This document shows positions 25,713 to 34,977 of a stretch of DNA of 64,000 bases, piece after piece. The stretch is from Pseudomonas azerbaijanoccidentalis (GTDB lineage: Bacteria; Pseudomonadota; Gammaproteobacteria; Pseudomonadales; Pseudomonadaceae): NCBI RefSeq assembly GCF_019145495.1, contig NZ_JAHSTU010000008.1:62001-126000 (forward strand), read 5' to 3'. How positions within the stretch are numbered: position 1 is the first letter of the stretch; each line of letters opens with the position of its first letter. The position numbers and the translations under genes are program-made. The notes beneath the pieces were generated by a model. The model had not been told where the DNA came from. It worked only from the letters and a program-made list of their open reading frames with translations, and made no database searches.

Positions 25713-26963
25713 TTACCAAAATTTCCAGGTGTAAGTGGTGATCAGGCGGTTCTCCACCCAGTCATTGCCGTGGCTGAATTTGGCGACGACATTGCCCGCC
25801 TCCACGCCCACGCCTTTGAGCGGCCCGCTTTGCACCACATATGACAACACCAGATTGCGCTCCTGTTCCGCTGCCTGGCTGAGGTTGTCGCCACGGTCCA
25901 CCGACGTGCCCTTGAAGTAGCGGGTCATGAAGTTCAGACCCGGCACGCCGAGGGCGGCAAAGTCGCAGTCATAACGCAGTTGCCAGGATTTTTCGTTGGG
26001 TTTGATGAACCCCACCCGCGACCAGTTCACCAGAAACGGCTGCGGGACATAACCGCCCAGAGTCGGGAAGTTGCTATCGCCGAGCATGCGCTGGTAGCCC
26101 ACGCCGAAGCGGTGCCCGCCCTTTTTCAGCGAGGTCATGGCGCCGTAGGAACGGTTGTCGATGTCGCCGTAAAGGGCGTCGCCGTCTTCGCTGTTGTTGA
26201 AGTAACGCAGGTCGGTCTTCAGCCCATAACCGTCGCCCAGATCCGCCAGATGAGTGATACCCAGGTAGTGCTGCTGGTAGATATCTTCCAGTTGCGCGTA
26301 GAAGTAGGTGCCGGTCAGCGAAGGGGTAAAGGCGTAACTGGCGCCGGCGAGGTTCAGGCCGTCGCTGCCATGGCGCACGCCGGAGCCGGTCTGCAGATAC
26401 AGTTTTTCGTAGTTGGAGGAGTTACGCGCGCCGATCTCCGTCAGCCGGCCGGCGGTCAATGTCAGGCGGTCGACTTCCTTGGATTCGAGCAACGCACCGC
26501 GGTAGGTCGTGACCAGTTGGCGCGAATCGTCGATGATCACCACGGGTAGAAATGGCCGCAGCTCACCGACTTTCAGCTCGGTTTTTGAATAGCGCATTTT
26601 CAGCGTCACACCGCCACGGCCGTATTCATCGGCCTGCTCCTGACGGCTCTGGCTGTAAGGGATGATGGTGTCATCGCCGCGCCCGCCACCGCCGTCCAGG
26701 CGAAACGCATATTGCGCCTCGGCATCGAGGCCGAACTGCACCGGACCTTCGGTATAGCCGGAGGCGAAACGCAGATCGAAACCCTGGGTCCAACTGCCCA
26801 CTCGCGAATGGGGCGGGTTGTTTTCTTTGTAATCCCGATCGATGTAAAAGTTGCGCGTACCCAGCGTCAGCTTGCTGTCATTGACCACATCTGCCTGCGC
26901 CAACAATGGCGTCAACAAGCCAACTGTTTGAACTCCCCGAACTAACCACGCTTTATGCAACAT
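25713..26963 (-). CDS. OprD-family outer-membrane porin
   Basis: 416 residues: a signal peptide (residues 1-24, ending AQA) then an 18-strand beta-barrel of the OprD family, with landmarks NDSKLTLGTRNFYIDRDY near the mature N-terminus and a C-terminal tryptophan-rich strand (YTWKFW). OprD members take up small carboxylates or amino acids. Lying divergent from antABC, it is probably the outer-membrane channel for anthranilate or a related aromatic acid. It shares the 372-bp regulatory region at 26964-27335. Confidence 0.92.
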   Translation of the reverse strand: MLHKAWLVRGVQTVGLLTPLLAQADVVNDSKLTLGTRNFYIDRDYKENNPPHSRVGSWTQGFDLRFASGYTEGPVQFGLDAEAQYAFRLDGGGGRGDDTIIPYSQSRQEQADEYGRGGVTLKMRYSKTELKVGELRPFLPVVIIDDSRQLVTTYRGALLESKEVDRLTLTAGRLTEIGARNSSNYEKLYLQTGSGVRHGSDGLNLAGASYAFTPSLTGTYFYAQLEDIYQQHYLGITHLADLGDGYGLKTDLRYFNNSEDGDALYGDIDNRSYGAMTSLKKGGHRFGVGYQRMLGDSNFPTLGGYVPQPFLVNWSRVGFIKPNEKSWQLRYDCDFAALGVPGLNFMTRYFKGTSVDRGDNLSQAAEQERNLVLSYVVQSGPLKGVGVEAGNVVAKFSHGNDWVENRLITTYTWKFW

Positions 26964-27335
26964 ATTATTTCTTCCCCCTGCCGCTTATTTAGCAGCACAT
27001 GAATAGAAGGCACTTTTGGTACGGAACCCAAGGCCATGAGCAATGGCAGTTTCCAGCGACCTGCAGCGAGACACTCTGATGGTGCTTCGATTGAAATTAA
27101 GCCGTAACAAGTTCGTCAGCGGCTATCCCGTTACTGAACGACAAATAGCCATTTGCTCAGCCTTTGCTCAGCCGACAAGCGCGACAAAAGCCAGTGTTTA
27201 CGGGGATAAGCCGCCAACGACAGAAGAACGGGGCTTATTTTCCGGATGGGTTTCCACTAATAAGCGGATAGACCCTGCCCGCCACCAAGGCATTAAATGA
27301 ACCCATGAATTAGCCCATTGGCCGAGGACCGGGAA
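26964..27335. promoter_or_regulatory. Divergent control region porin / antABC
   Basis: 372 bp with no convincing gene. Its key element is a perfect tandem repeat of TTTGCTCAGCC at 27152-27162 and 27163-27173, one helical turn apart, about 165 bases before the antA ATG; AraC/XylS activators typically bind paired direct repeats. GGATA-type half-sites occur at about 27202 and 27264. No sigma-54 motif was seen. Confidence 0.5.
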
Positions 27336-28739
27336 ATGACAACTGCACGAAGTGTCGAACAGTGGAAAAGTTATATCGAAAGTTGCCTGGACTTCCGTCC
27401 GCAAGACGGTGTTTATCGTATTGCCCGCGATATGTTTACCGACCCGGAATTGTTCGATCTGGAAATGGAACTGATTTTCGAGAAGAACTGGATCTACGCC
27501 TGCCACGAAAGCGAGATCGCCAATAATCACGACTTCATGACAATGCGCGCCGGGCGCCAGCCGCTGATCATCACCCGCGACGGTGAAGGTCGTCTCAACG
27601 CGCTGATCAACGCCTGCCAACACCGCGGCACCACCCTCACCCGCGTTGGCAAGGGTAACCAGTCAACCTTCACCTGCCCCTTCCATGCCTGGTGCTACAA
27701 AAGCGACGGTCGACTGGTGAAGGTCAAGGCGCCGGGCGAATACTCCGAAGGCTTCGACAAGGCCACCCGCGGCCTAAAAAAGGCCCGCATCGAAAGCTAC
27801 AACGGCTTTGTGTTCGTCAGCCTCAACGTGGAGGGCACCGACACCCTGGAAGACTTCCTCGGTGACGCCAAAGTGTTCTTCGACATGATGGTGGCGCAAT
27901 CGCCAACCGGTCAGCTCGAAGTGCTGCCGGGCAAATCGACTTACACCTACGACGGCAACTGGAAACTGCAGAACGAGAACGGCCTGGACGGTTATCACGT
28001 CAGCACCGTCCACTACAACTACGTGGCCACCGTGCAGCATCGTCAGCAGGTCAACGCCGAAAAAGGCCTGAGCGCCGGCGACACCCTGGACTACAGCAAG
28101 CTGGGTGCCGGTGACAAGGAAACCGACGACGGCTGGTTCGCCTTCCACAATGGCCACAGCGTGCTGTTCAGCGACATGCCCAACCCGGCCGTGCGCCCGG
28201 GTTACGCCAGCATCATGCCGCGCCTGGTCAAGGAACACGGCCAAGGCAAGGCCGAGTGGATGATGCATCGCCTGCGCAACTTGAACGTCTACCCGAGCAT
28301 GTTCTTTCTCGACCAGATCAGCTCGCAACTGCGGATCATCCGCCCGCTGGCCTGGAACAAAACCGAGATCAACAGCTTCTGCCTGGGTGTGGTCGGCGAG
28401 TCGGATGCCGATCGGGAAAACCGCATTCGCCAGTTCGAAGACTTCTTCAACGTGTCCGGCATGGGCACGCCCGATGACCTGGTGGAATTTCGTGAAGCCC
28501 AGCGCGGTTTCCAGGCCCGACTGGAACGCTGGAGCGACATTTCCCGCGGCGAAGGCAAGTGGGTCAAAGGCGCCACCCGCAACAGCGAAGCCATTGGCAT
28601 CGCGCCGGCGCTGACCGGCACCGAGTTCACCCATGAAGGCCTGTACGTCAACCAGCACGCCAACTGGCAGCGCTTTTTGCTCGAAGGCCTGGCGCGCAAG
28701 GCGGCCGAACAACAACCGTTGAAACTGCGTGAGGTGTGA
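27336..28739 (+). CDS. antA: Anthranilate 1,2-dioxygenase large subunit
   Basis: 467 residues of a Rieske non-haem iron oxygenase alpha subunit that, with AntB and AntC, converts anthranilate to catechol with loss of CO2 and ammonia. The Rieske cluster ligands are CQH (about residue 88) and CPFH, in the pattern C-X-H-X16-C-X2-H. The mononuclear iron site is D-G-Y-H-V-S-T-V-H, with the electron-bridging Asp. Long stretches match P. aeruginosa AntA as I remember it (for example GLDGYHVSTVHYNYV). I use ATG 27336, preceded by GAGGACCGGGA; TTG 27318 is the alternative. Confidence 0.95.
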   Translation: MTTARSVEQWKSYIESCLDFRPQDGVYRIARDMFTDPELFDLEMELIFEKNWIYACHESEIANNHDFMTMRAGRQPLIITRDGEGRLNALINACQHRGTTLTRVGKGNQSTFTCPFHAWCYKSDGRLVKVKAPGEYSEGFDKATRGLKKARIESYNGFVFVSLNVEGTDTLEDFLGDAKVFFDMMVAQSPTGQLEVLPGKSTYTYDGNWKLQNENGLDGYHVSTVHYNYVATVQHRQQVNAEKGLSAGDTLDYSKLGAGDKETDDGWFAFHNGHSVLFSDMPNPAVRPGYASIMPRLVKEHGQGKAEWMMHRLRNLNVYPSMFFLDQISSQLRIIRPLAWNKTEINSFCLGVVGESDADRENRIRQFEDFFNVSGMGTPDDLVEFREAQRGFQARLERWSDISRGEGKWVKGATRNSEAIGIAPALTGTEFTHEGLYVNQHANWQRFLLEGLARKAAEQQPLKLREV

Positions 28740-28741
28740 AC

Positions 28742-29233
28742 ATGAATTCGCAACTGCAATACCGCGTCGAGCAATTTCTCTACCGCAACGCCGAGGCCTG
28801 CGATACCCAGGATTGGGACGCTTACCTGGCCATGTTCAGCGACGACAGCGAGTTCCACCTGCCGCAATGGGATTCGGAGCACGTCTACACCACCGACCCG
28901 AAAAAAGGCATGTCGCTGATCTATTACCCCAACCGGGGTGGCCTGGAAGACCGGGTGTTCCGCATTCGCACCGGCAAGGCGGCGTCGACCATACCGATGC
29001 CGCGCACCCTGCACCTGATCAGCAACGTGCGCATCGCGCCGCTGCAGGACGATGAGCTGGAGGTGCGCGTCAACTGGAGCACCCTGTATTACCGCATGCA
29101 AACCGCCGAACAATTCTTCGGCCGCGCCACTTACCGCCTGCGCCCCGACGGAGAGAGCTGGAAGATCGCCCGCAAACACGTGGTGCTGCTCAACGACACG
29201 ATCAATTCCGTACTCGATTTCTACCACCTCTGA
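28742..29233 (+). CDS. antB: Anthranilate 1,2-dioxygenase small subunit
   Basis: 163 residues of the ring-hydroxylating beta-subunit family, a cone-shaped SnoaL/NTF2-like fold that stabilises the alpha3-beta3 hexamer. Typical features are VEQFLYRNAEACDTQDWDAY and the FGRATYRL stretch. ATG 28742 lies 2 bases past the antA stop; a GTG start at 28736 is possible. Family length is about 160, so it is complete. Confidence 0.94.
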   Translation: MNSQLQYRVEQFLYRNAEACDTQDWDAYLAMFSDDSEFHLPQWDSEHVYTTDPKKGMSLIYYPNRGGLEDRVFRIRTGKAASTIPMPRTLHLISNVRIAPLQDDELEVRVNWSTLYYRMQTAEQFFGRATYRLRPDGESWKIARKHVVLLNDTINSVLDFYHL

Positions 29234-29252
29234 ACCCTGCGGATTAACGCCC

Positions 29253-30275
29253 ATGACGTACAAGGTCGCCTTCAGTTTCGCCGACGGCAAAACACTCTTC
29301 TGCAACGTGCAGAACAATGAAATCCTGCTCGACGCGGCCCTGCGCAGCGGGATCAAGATTCCGTTGGATTGCCGCGAAGGGGTTTGCGCGACCTGCCAGG
29401 GCCGCTGTGAATCCGGGCAATACACCCAAGACTATGTGGACGAGGAAGCGCTGTCGGCCAGCGACCTGGCTGAACGCAAGGTGCTGAGCTGCCAGACACG
29501 CGTGCAGTCGGATGCCGCGTTCTACTTCGACTTCGACTCGAGCCTCTGCGGCAGCAGCGGCCCGAGCAGCCTGCAAGGCACCGTTAGCGAGGTGCGACAG
29601 GTCTCCCCGACCACCGCCATCGTGCACGTGGAAGTCGGCGCGGCGGGCGCGGCGCTGGACTATCTGCCTGGCCAGTACGCACGCCTGCAAGTGCCAGGCA
29701 CCGAGCATCGACGCTCGTATTCGTTTGCTTGCGCGCCGGGCAGCAGCAACCTGCAGTTTCTCATTCGCCTGCTGCCCAGCGGCGTGATGACCGACTACGT
29801 GCGCGATCGCTGCCAGGTCGGTGATGTGATTCACATGGAGGCTCCACTGGGTGCCTTTTACTTGCGGCATATCGACCGCCCGCTGGTGATGGTGGCCGGC
29901 GGCACCGGGCTGTCGGCATTCCTCGGCATGCTCGAGCAGATCGCCGAGCAACAAGGCTGCGGTCACCCGGTACACCTCTACTACGGCGTGCGCGAGGCCG
30001 CGGACCTGTGTGAAATCTCACGCATCGAGGCCTATGCCGCCAGGATCCCGGGCTTCCGTTTTACGCCCGTGGTCAGTAATCCCAACCCCGACTGGCCGGG
30101 CAAGACCGGCTACATCGCCGAACACCTGGAGTTGGCCGAGCTGCGTGACCAGCCATTCGACCTGTACCTGTGCGGCCCGCCGCCAATGGTCGAGTCGATC
30201 AAGGACTGGCGCCAGCAGCAAGGCCTGGATCAAAGCCGCCTTTACCTGGAGAAGTTCACCGAGAGCAACAGCTGA
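29253..30275 (+). CDS. antC: Anthranilate 1,2-dioxygenase reductase
   Basis: 340 residues. An N-terminal plant-type [2Fe-2S] ferredoxin (CREGVCATCQGRC plus a fourth Cys in LSCQTR) precedes an FAD domain (YARLQVPG, RRSYSFA) and an NAD domain (VMVAGGTGLSAFLGM, LYLCGPPPMVES). It passes electrons from NADH to AntA. The ferredoxin-first order is that of BenC/AntC reductases and differs from the phthalate-type order in the second reductase at 36081. The frame is open upstream, but ATG 29253 begins the ferredoxin fold. Confidence 0.94.
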   Translation: MTYKVAFSFADGKTLFCNVQNNEILLDAALRSGIKIPLDCREGVCATCQGRCESGQYTQDYVDEEALSASDLAERKVLSCQTRVQSDAAFYFDFDSSLCGSSGPSSLQGTVSEVRQVSPTTAIVHVEVGAAGAALDYLPGQYARLQVPGTEHRRSYSFACAPGSSNLQFLIRLLPSGVMTDYVRDRCQVGDVIHMEAPLGAFYLRHIDRPLVMVAGGTGLSAFLGMLEQIAEQQGCGHPVHLYYGVREAADLCEISRIEAYAARIPGFRFTPVVSNPNPDWPGKTGYIAEHLELAELRDQPFDLYLCGPPPMVESIKDWRQQQGLDQSRLYLEKFTESNS

Positions 30276-30289
30276 CACAGCGCCCCCAT

Positions 30290-30297
30290 AACAACAA
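30290..30297 (+). promoter_or_regulatory. Possible Crc/Hfq binding motif
   Basis: AACAACAA fits the catabolite-activity consensus AANAANAA that Hfq and Crc use to repress translation of catabolic mRNAs in Pseudomonas. It lies 15 bases after the antC stop and about 84 before the start of the next gene, a little far for direct start-codon blocking. Confidence 0.3.
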
Positions 30298-30380
30298 TCA
30301 ATCGGCCCGACCGAACACTGAATCACTGCCCTCATCGACATCTACCGTGCGTTGGCACGACCTACTTCATAGGCCGCCTC

Positions 30381-31541
30381 ATGAAAAACCTGGTATTGCG
30401 TGCATGTCTGGCAACCTCCCTCTGCGCAGCGACGGCTGCCCAGGCCGTGGAGCCTGTCCGAATCGGCTTCATCACCACCCTCTCCACCCCCGCCGGCTAT
30501 CTGGGCGAAGACTCGCGAGACGGCTTCCAGCTGGCGATCGATCAGGAAGGCGGCAAGCTCGGCGGCGTGCCGGTGCAACTCATCGTGGAAGATGATGGCC
30601 TGCAACCGGCCAAGGCCAAGCAGATCGCCGACCGCATGAGCCTGGACGGTATCTCGCTGTACACCGGGGTGATTTTTTCCAACGTGCTGGCGGCCGTGAT
30701 CAACACCGCCACCAAGGACGGTTTCTACGTCAGCAACAACACCGCGCCGTCGACCCTTGCCGGTGAAAAGTGCATGGCCAACTACTTCGTCGGCTCCTAC
30801 CAGAACGACACCCCGCACGAAATGGCCGGTGTCGCCGCCAATGAACTGGGCTACAAGAAGATGGTGATCCTGGCGCCCAACTATCAGGGCGGCCGTGATG
30901 CACTGGCCGGTTTCAAACGCACCTTCAAGGGCGAAGTGACCGAGATCTACACCAAGCTCAACCAGCTGGATTTCTCGGTGGAACTGGCTCGCGTTCGTTC
31001 ACTGACGCCGGATGCGATTTTCCAGTTTCACCCGGGTGGCGGCGGTATCAACTTCGCCAAGCAATACGGCGGCTCGGGCCTGTCGGCGCAAATTCCGATG
31101 GTGGTGCCGGTGTTCTCCATGGATGAACGCATGCTCGCCGCCACTGGCGACGTGGCCAAGGGCACCAACATCGTCACCCTGTGGAACCCGCAATCGGACA
31201 ACCCGGCCAACCAGGCCTTCGTCAAGGCGTTCACCGAGAAATACAAGCGCGTCCCGACGGTGTATGCCGCCCAGACTTACGACACGGCCCGGCTGATCGG
31301 CGCTGCCCTGAAAACCTCCCAGGGCAATCTCAAAGACCAGCCGGCCTTCCGTTCGGCGATGAAGAACGTCAAGTTCGACTCCATTCGCGGTGACTTCAGC
31401 TTCGCCCAGAACCAGCACCCGGTGATCGATTGGTACCTGCTGCAAGTGCAGGCCGGCGCCGACGGCAAGCTGATCGAAGTACCGATCAAGACCCTGGCGA
31501 CCCGCCATGTCGACAGCTACGCCGCTCAATGCGCGATCTGA
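30381..31541 (+). CDS. ABC importer substrate-binding protein (branched-chain/HAAT family)
   Basis: 386 residues with a cleavable signal (residues 1-22, ending AQA), then a two-lobed Peripla_BP_6 fold starting VRIGFITTLSTPAGYLGEDSRDGFQLA. It delivers ligand to the LivHMGF-type transporter encoded just downstream. Ligands for this family include branched amino acids, benzoate-like aromatic acids, amides and urea. Placement between antC and an aromatic oxygenase module suggests an aromatic acid. The start ATG is 105 bases past antC, so a separate promoter is possible. Confidence 0.92.
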   Translation: MKNLVLRACLATSLCAATAAQAVEPVRIGFITTLSTPAGYLGEDSRDGFQLAIDQEGGKLGGVPVQLIVEDDGLQPAKAKQIADRMSLDGISLYTGVIFSNVLAAVINTATKDGFYVSNNTAPSTLAGEKCMANYFVGSYQNDTPHEMAGVAANELGYKKMVILAPNYQGGRDALAGFKRTFKGEVTEIYTKLNQLDFSVELARVRSLTPDAIFQFHPGGGGINFAKQYGGSGLSAQIPMVVPVFSMDERMLAATGDVAKGTNIVTLWNPQSDNPANQAFVKAFTEKYKRVPTVYAAQTYDTARLIGAALKTSQGNLKDQPAFRSAMKNVKFDSIRGDFSFAQNQHPVIDWYLLQVQAGADGKLIEVPIKTLATRHVDSYAAQCAI

Positions 31542-31607
31542 CCGGCACCTGACTCCCGTCCTCGCCCTGCAGCACAACTGCGGGGCGTTTTCCTGAGGAA
31601 CGCAGCA

Positions 31608-32519
31608 ATGTTATTGCTCGAACAGATTCTCAACGGCCTGCAATACAGCGCCTTGCTGTTTCTGCTGGCCTCAGGCCTGACCCTGATTTTCGGCATCATG
31701 GGCGTGATCAACCTGGCCCACGGCGCCTTTTACATGGTCGGCGCTTTCTGCGCCGCCTACACCGCCATGGCCACCGGTTCGTTCTGGCTCGGCGGCCTGG
31801 CCGCATTGATAGGCTCGGCCTGTTACGGCGCGCTGATCGAAACCTCGATCATGCGCCGCCTCTACAATCGCGACCACCTGGATCAGGTGCTGGCGACGTT
31901 GGCCGTGGTGTTTTTCAGCAACGAACTGCTGACCCTGATCTTCGGCCGCAGCCCACCGGCGATGCCCACGCCCGAGTGGTATTCCAGTTTTGTCGAAGTG
32001 CTGCCCGGATTGATGTACCCGGTCAGCCGGTTGCTGTTCATCGCCGCCGGACTGATCGTGGCGGTCGGCATGTGGCTGCTGATCAACCACACGCGCTTGG
32101 GCATGCTGATTCGCGCCGGTGCCGACGACCACGAAATGGTCGGCGCGCTGGGCGTCAACATCGCCCGGTTGTACACCCTGGTGTTCGTATTCGGCTGCGT
32201 GCTGTGCGGCTTGGCCGGTTTCATGGCGGCACCGCTGCTGTCGGTGGAAATCGGCATGGGCGAGAAGATCCTGATCACCACCTTCGTGGTCATCGTCGTC
32301 GGCGGTGTCGGCTCGGTGCGCGGTGCGTTGGTGGGGGCTTTGCTGATCGGCATGGTGGACAGTTTGGGCCGTGCCTACATTCCGCCGCTGCTGGACCAAC
32401 TGTTGCCCAGCGAAACCAGCGGCACCCTCAGCGCCGGACTGATTTCCGCCAGCGCCTATATCGTCATGGCCCTGGTGCTGCTGGTGCGCCCGCGCGGCCT
32501 GCTGCCGGCCCGCGCCTGA
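31608..32519 (+). CDS. ABC importer permease, LivH type
   Basis: 303 residues and about eight hydrophobic helices, with the family opening ILNGLQYSALLFLLASGLTL and GVINLAHGAFYMVGAFC. It forms half of the inner-membrane channel with the LivM-type gene 10 bases downstream. The EAA-like loop region and VIVVGGVGSVRGALVGALL close to the C-terminus are typical. It is part of a five-gene transporter and probably co-transcribed. Confidence 0.92.
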   Translation: MLLLEQILNGLQYSALLFLLASGLTLIFGIMGVINLAHGAFYMVGAFCAAYTAMATGSFWLGGLAALIGSACYGALIETSIMRRLYNRDHLDQVLATLAVVFFSNELLTLIFGRSPPAMPTPEWYSSFVEVLPGLMYPVSRLLFIAAGLIVAVGMWLLINHTRLGMLIRAGADDHEMVGALGVNIARLYTLVFVFGCVLCGLAGFMAAPLLSVEIGMGEKILITTFVVIVVGGVGSVRGALVGALLIGMVDSLGRAYIPPLLDQLLPSETSGTLSAGLISASAYIVMALVLLVRPRGLLPARA

Positions 32520-32529
32520 GGAGAACGCT

Positions 32530-33546
32530 ATGTCACCACGCCTCATCATCGACCTTGCGTGCCTGGCGACCTTCGCCTGCATGCCGCTGCTGGCCCACTG
32601 GTTGCACGAACCTTATCTGGTCAGCTTCTTCACCCGCCTTGCCATCTACGGCATGGCCGCCATCAGTCTGGACTTGCTGATCGGCTACGGCGCCATGGTC
32701 AGCTTCGGCCATGCCGCGTTCTTCGGCCTGGGCGGTTACATCGTTGGCGTCATTGCCTTTCACACGTCCCAAGGCCTGCCGCTGTGGGGCTGGGAAGGCA
32801 GCAACAGCGCGCTGGTGGTTTGGCCGTTGGCCCTGCTGGTGTGCGCGCTGTTCTCGCTGCTGGTGGGTTATCTGTCGCTGCGCACCAGCGGCGTGCAGTT
32901 CATCATGATCACCCTGGCGTTCGGCCAGATGCTGTATTTCGTGCTCGGTTCGCTGTCGCTGTACGGCGGCGACGACGGCATTTTGCTCAACGAGCGCAAC
33001 ACCCTCGGCGCACTGGATCTGGCTGACGCCAACCACTTCTACTACCTGTGCGTGGCCTTGCTGGCCGGTTGGTTGCTGCTGTGTCGGCGACTGGTCAATT
33101 CGCGCTTCGGTTTTGTCCTGCGTGGGCTCAAGCAAAGCGAGCGGCGCACCGTCAGCCTCGGTCTCAAACCCTTGCGCTATCGCCTTACGGCGTTTGTGAT
33201 CGCCGGCACCGGCGGTGGCCTGGCAGGGATTCTGTGGGCCAACTACGCGTTGTTTGTCAGCCCCGACATGGGCGCCTGGCATAAGTCCGGCGAGCTGATG
33301 GCGATGGTGATTCTCGGCGGCGTCGGCACCCTGCTCGGCCCCCTGCTGGGCGCGGCCACTTACCTGGGCCTTGAGCAAGTGCTGAGCCAGTGGACCGAGC
33401 ACTGGATGCTGATCTTCGGCCCCCTGCTGTTGCTGGTGGTGCTGTTCGGCAAGAAAGGCGTTTACGGTTTGCTGCTGAGCCTGTTACAGCGCAAGCCGAA
33501 GGTGGTTGCCGTCAAACCCAACGCCGCCGTGGAGGCACGCCCATGA
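32530..33546 (+). CDS. ABC importer permease, LivM type
   Basis: 338 residues and about ten hydrophobic segments. Family marks are LLIGYGAMVSFGHAAFFGLG and, near the end, ILGGVGTLLGPLLGA. It partners the LivH-type permease. Its stop overlaps the ATG of the ATPase gene by four bases (33543-33546), showing coupling. Confidence 0.92.
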   Translation: MSPRLIIDLACLATFACMPLLAHWLHEPYLVSFFTRLAIYGMAAISLDLLIGYGAMVSFGHAAFFGLGGYIVGVIAFHTSQGLPLWGWEGSNSALVVWPLALLVCALFSLLVGYLSLRTSGVQFIMITLAFGQMLYFVLGSLSLYGGDDGILLNERNTLGALDLADANHFYYLCVALLAGWLLLCRRLVNSRFGFVLRGLKQSERRTVSLGLKPLRYRLTAFVIAGTGGGLAGILWANYALFVSPDMGAWHKSGELMAMVILGGVGTLLGPLLGAATYLGLEQVLSQWTEHWMLIFGPLLLLVVLFGKKGVYGLLLSLLQRKPKVVAVKPNAAVEARP

Positions 33547-34292
33547 GCGCACAATTGTCGATCCGTGATCTGCACAAAGCCTTCGGTGCCGTGAAAGCCA
33601 CCAACGGCGCCAGCCTTGAACTGCTCAAAGGAGAACTGCACGCCATCATCGGCCCCAACGGCGCCGGCAAGTCCACTTTGATCGCGCAGATCGCCGGCGA
33701 GATTTTCCCTGACCAGGGCCAAATCCATCTCAACGGCCAGGACATCACCCGCGTTCCGGGCTGGCAACGGCCGCGACTGGGGCTGGCACGGGCTTTCCAG
33801 GTCAGCCAGCTTTACACCGAGTTCACCCTGCTGGAGAACGTCGCCCTGGCCATTGCCGCCCGCGAGGGCAAGGCATTCGGCATGTGGCGCCCGTTGAGCC
33901 GCGACACCCGTCTGCTGGAACCGGCAATGGGTTACTTGCAGCAGGTGGGGCTGGGCCTTCGCGCGCAAGACTCGGTGCAGGCGCTGTCCCACGGCGAACG
34001 GCGGCAACTGGAGATCGCCCTGGCCCTGGCGCAGGAAGCTTCGGTGCTGTTGCTCGACGAGCCGATGGCCGGGATGGGCGCCGACGAATCCGCGCGCATG
34101 ACCGAGCTGCTGCACAACCTCAAGGGCCGCTACGCGATCCTGCTGGTCGAGCACGACATGGATGCGGTATTCGCCCTCGCCGACCGCATCACCGTGCTGG
34201 TGTACGGCCAGACGGTGCTGACCGGCAGCGTCGAACAAGTGCGCAACGACCCGCAAGTGCGGGCCGCTTACCTGGGAGAAGAACATGCTTGA
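33543..34292 (+). CDS. ABC importer ATPase, LivG type
   Basis: 249 residues. Walker A is GPNGAGKST (about residues 37-45), the signature is LSHGERRQLEIALAL, and Walker B VLLLDEPMAG is followed by the H-loop VEHDMD. It energises the importer with the LivF-type ATPase. ATG 33543 is selected although the frame is open upstream, because the fold begins there. The stop overlaps the next gene's start by 8 bases. Confidence 0.93.
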   Translation: MSAQLSIRDLHKAFGAVKATNGASLELLKGELHAIIGPNGAGKSTLIAQIAGEIFPDQGQIHLNGQDITRVPGWQRPRLGLARAFQVSQLYTEFTLLENVALAIAAREGKAFGMWRPLSRDTRLLEPAMGYLQQVGLGLRAQDSVQALSHGERRQLEIALALAQEASVLLLDEPMAGMGADESARMTELLHNLKGRYAILLVEHDMDAVFALADRITVLVYGQTVLTGSVEQVRNDPQVRAAYLGEEHA

Positions 34293-34971
34293 AGTTCAGG
34301 GTTTAAAAGCGGGTTATGGCTTGAGCCAGGTGTTGTTCGACATGCACCTGAGCATCGAGCAGGGCCAAGTGGTGTCGCTGATCGGCCGCAACGGCATGGG
34401 CAAGACCACCACGGTCAAATCGATCATGGGATTGCTCAAGCCCAGTGCCGGCAGCATCCGCATCAACGGCACGGAAATGCGCGGTGCCGCGCCCTATCGC
34501 ATCGCCAAGGCTGGCTTGGGTCTGGTGCCGGAAGGCCGCCGCGCCTTCGGCACCTTGAGCGTGCGGGAAAATCTGCTGGCCACCGCTACGCGGGGCAAAT
34601 GGGATCTGGCGCGGGTCTATGAACTGTTCCCCCGCCTGCTGGAGCGTCAGGACCAACTGTCACGCACGCTGTCGGGTGGTGAACAGCAGATGCTGGTGGT
34701 CGGCCGCGCACTGCTGACCAACCCTAGCCTGCTGATTCTCGATGAAGCCACTGAAGGTTTGGCGCCGATCATTCGCGAGCAGATCTGGAGTTGCCTGGCC
34801 ACCCTCAAGGCCGAGGGCGAGACGATTCTGGTGATCGATAAAAACCTCAAGGAAATGGCGCGGGTGGTCGACCGCCATCACATCATCGAGAAGGGACGAC
34901 AGGTCTGGGATGGCACACCGCTGGAGCTGGCCGCTCAACCCGAACTGTCGCAACGCTACCTGGGAGTGTGA
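34285..34971 (+). CDS. ABC importer ATPase, LivF type
   Basis: 228 residues, the shorter of the two ATPases. Walker A is GRNGMGKTT, the signature LSGGEQQMLVVGRAL, and Walker B LLILDEATEGL; the usual H-loop histidine is replaced in the VIDKNLKEM stretch. Most LivF proteins read VEQN at that point, so the glutamate and glutamine have changed here. It ends 6 bases before the hydrolase gene, so they are probably co-transcribed. Confidence 0.92.
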   Translation: MLEVQGLKAGYGLSQVLFDMHLSIEQGQVVSLIGRNGMGKTTTVKSIMGLLKPSAGSIRINGTEMRGAAPYRIAKAGLGLVPEGRRAFGTLSVRENLLATATRGKWDLARVYELFPRLLERQDQLSRTLSGGEQQMLVVGRALLTNPSLLILDEATEGLAPIIREQIWSCLATLKAEGETILVIDKNLKEMARVVDRHHIIEKGRQVWDGTPLELAAQPELSQRYLGV

Positions 34972-34977
34972 GCAGCC

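Noticed and set aside
27043..27300. 85-codon plus-strand open frame upstream of antA
   Set aside because: It overlaps the tandem repeat and the presumed promoter. No ribosome binding site, odd composition, no domain; best seen as regulatory DNA.
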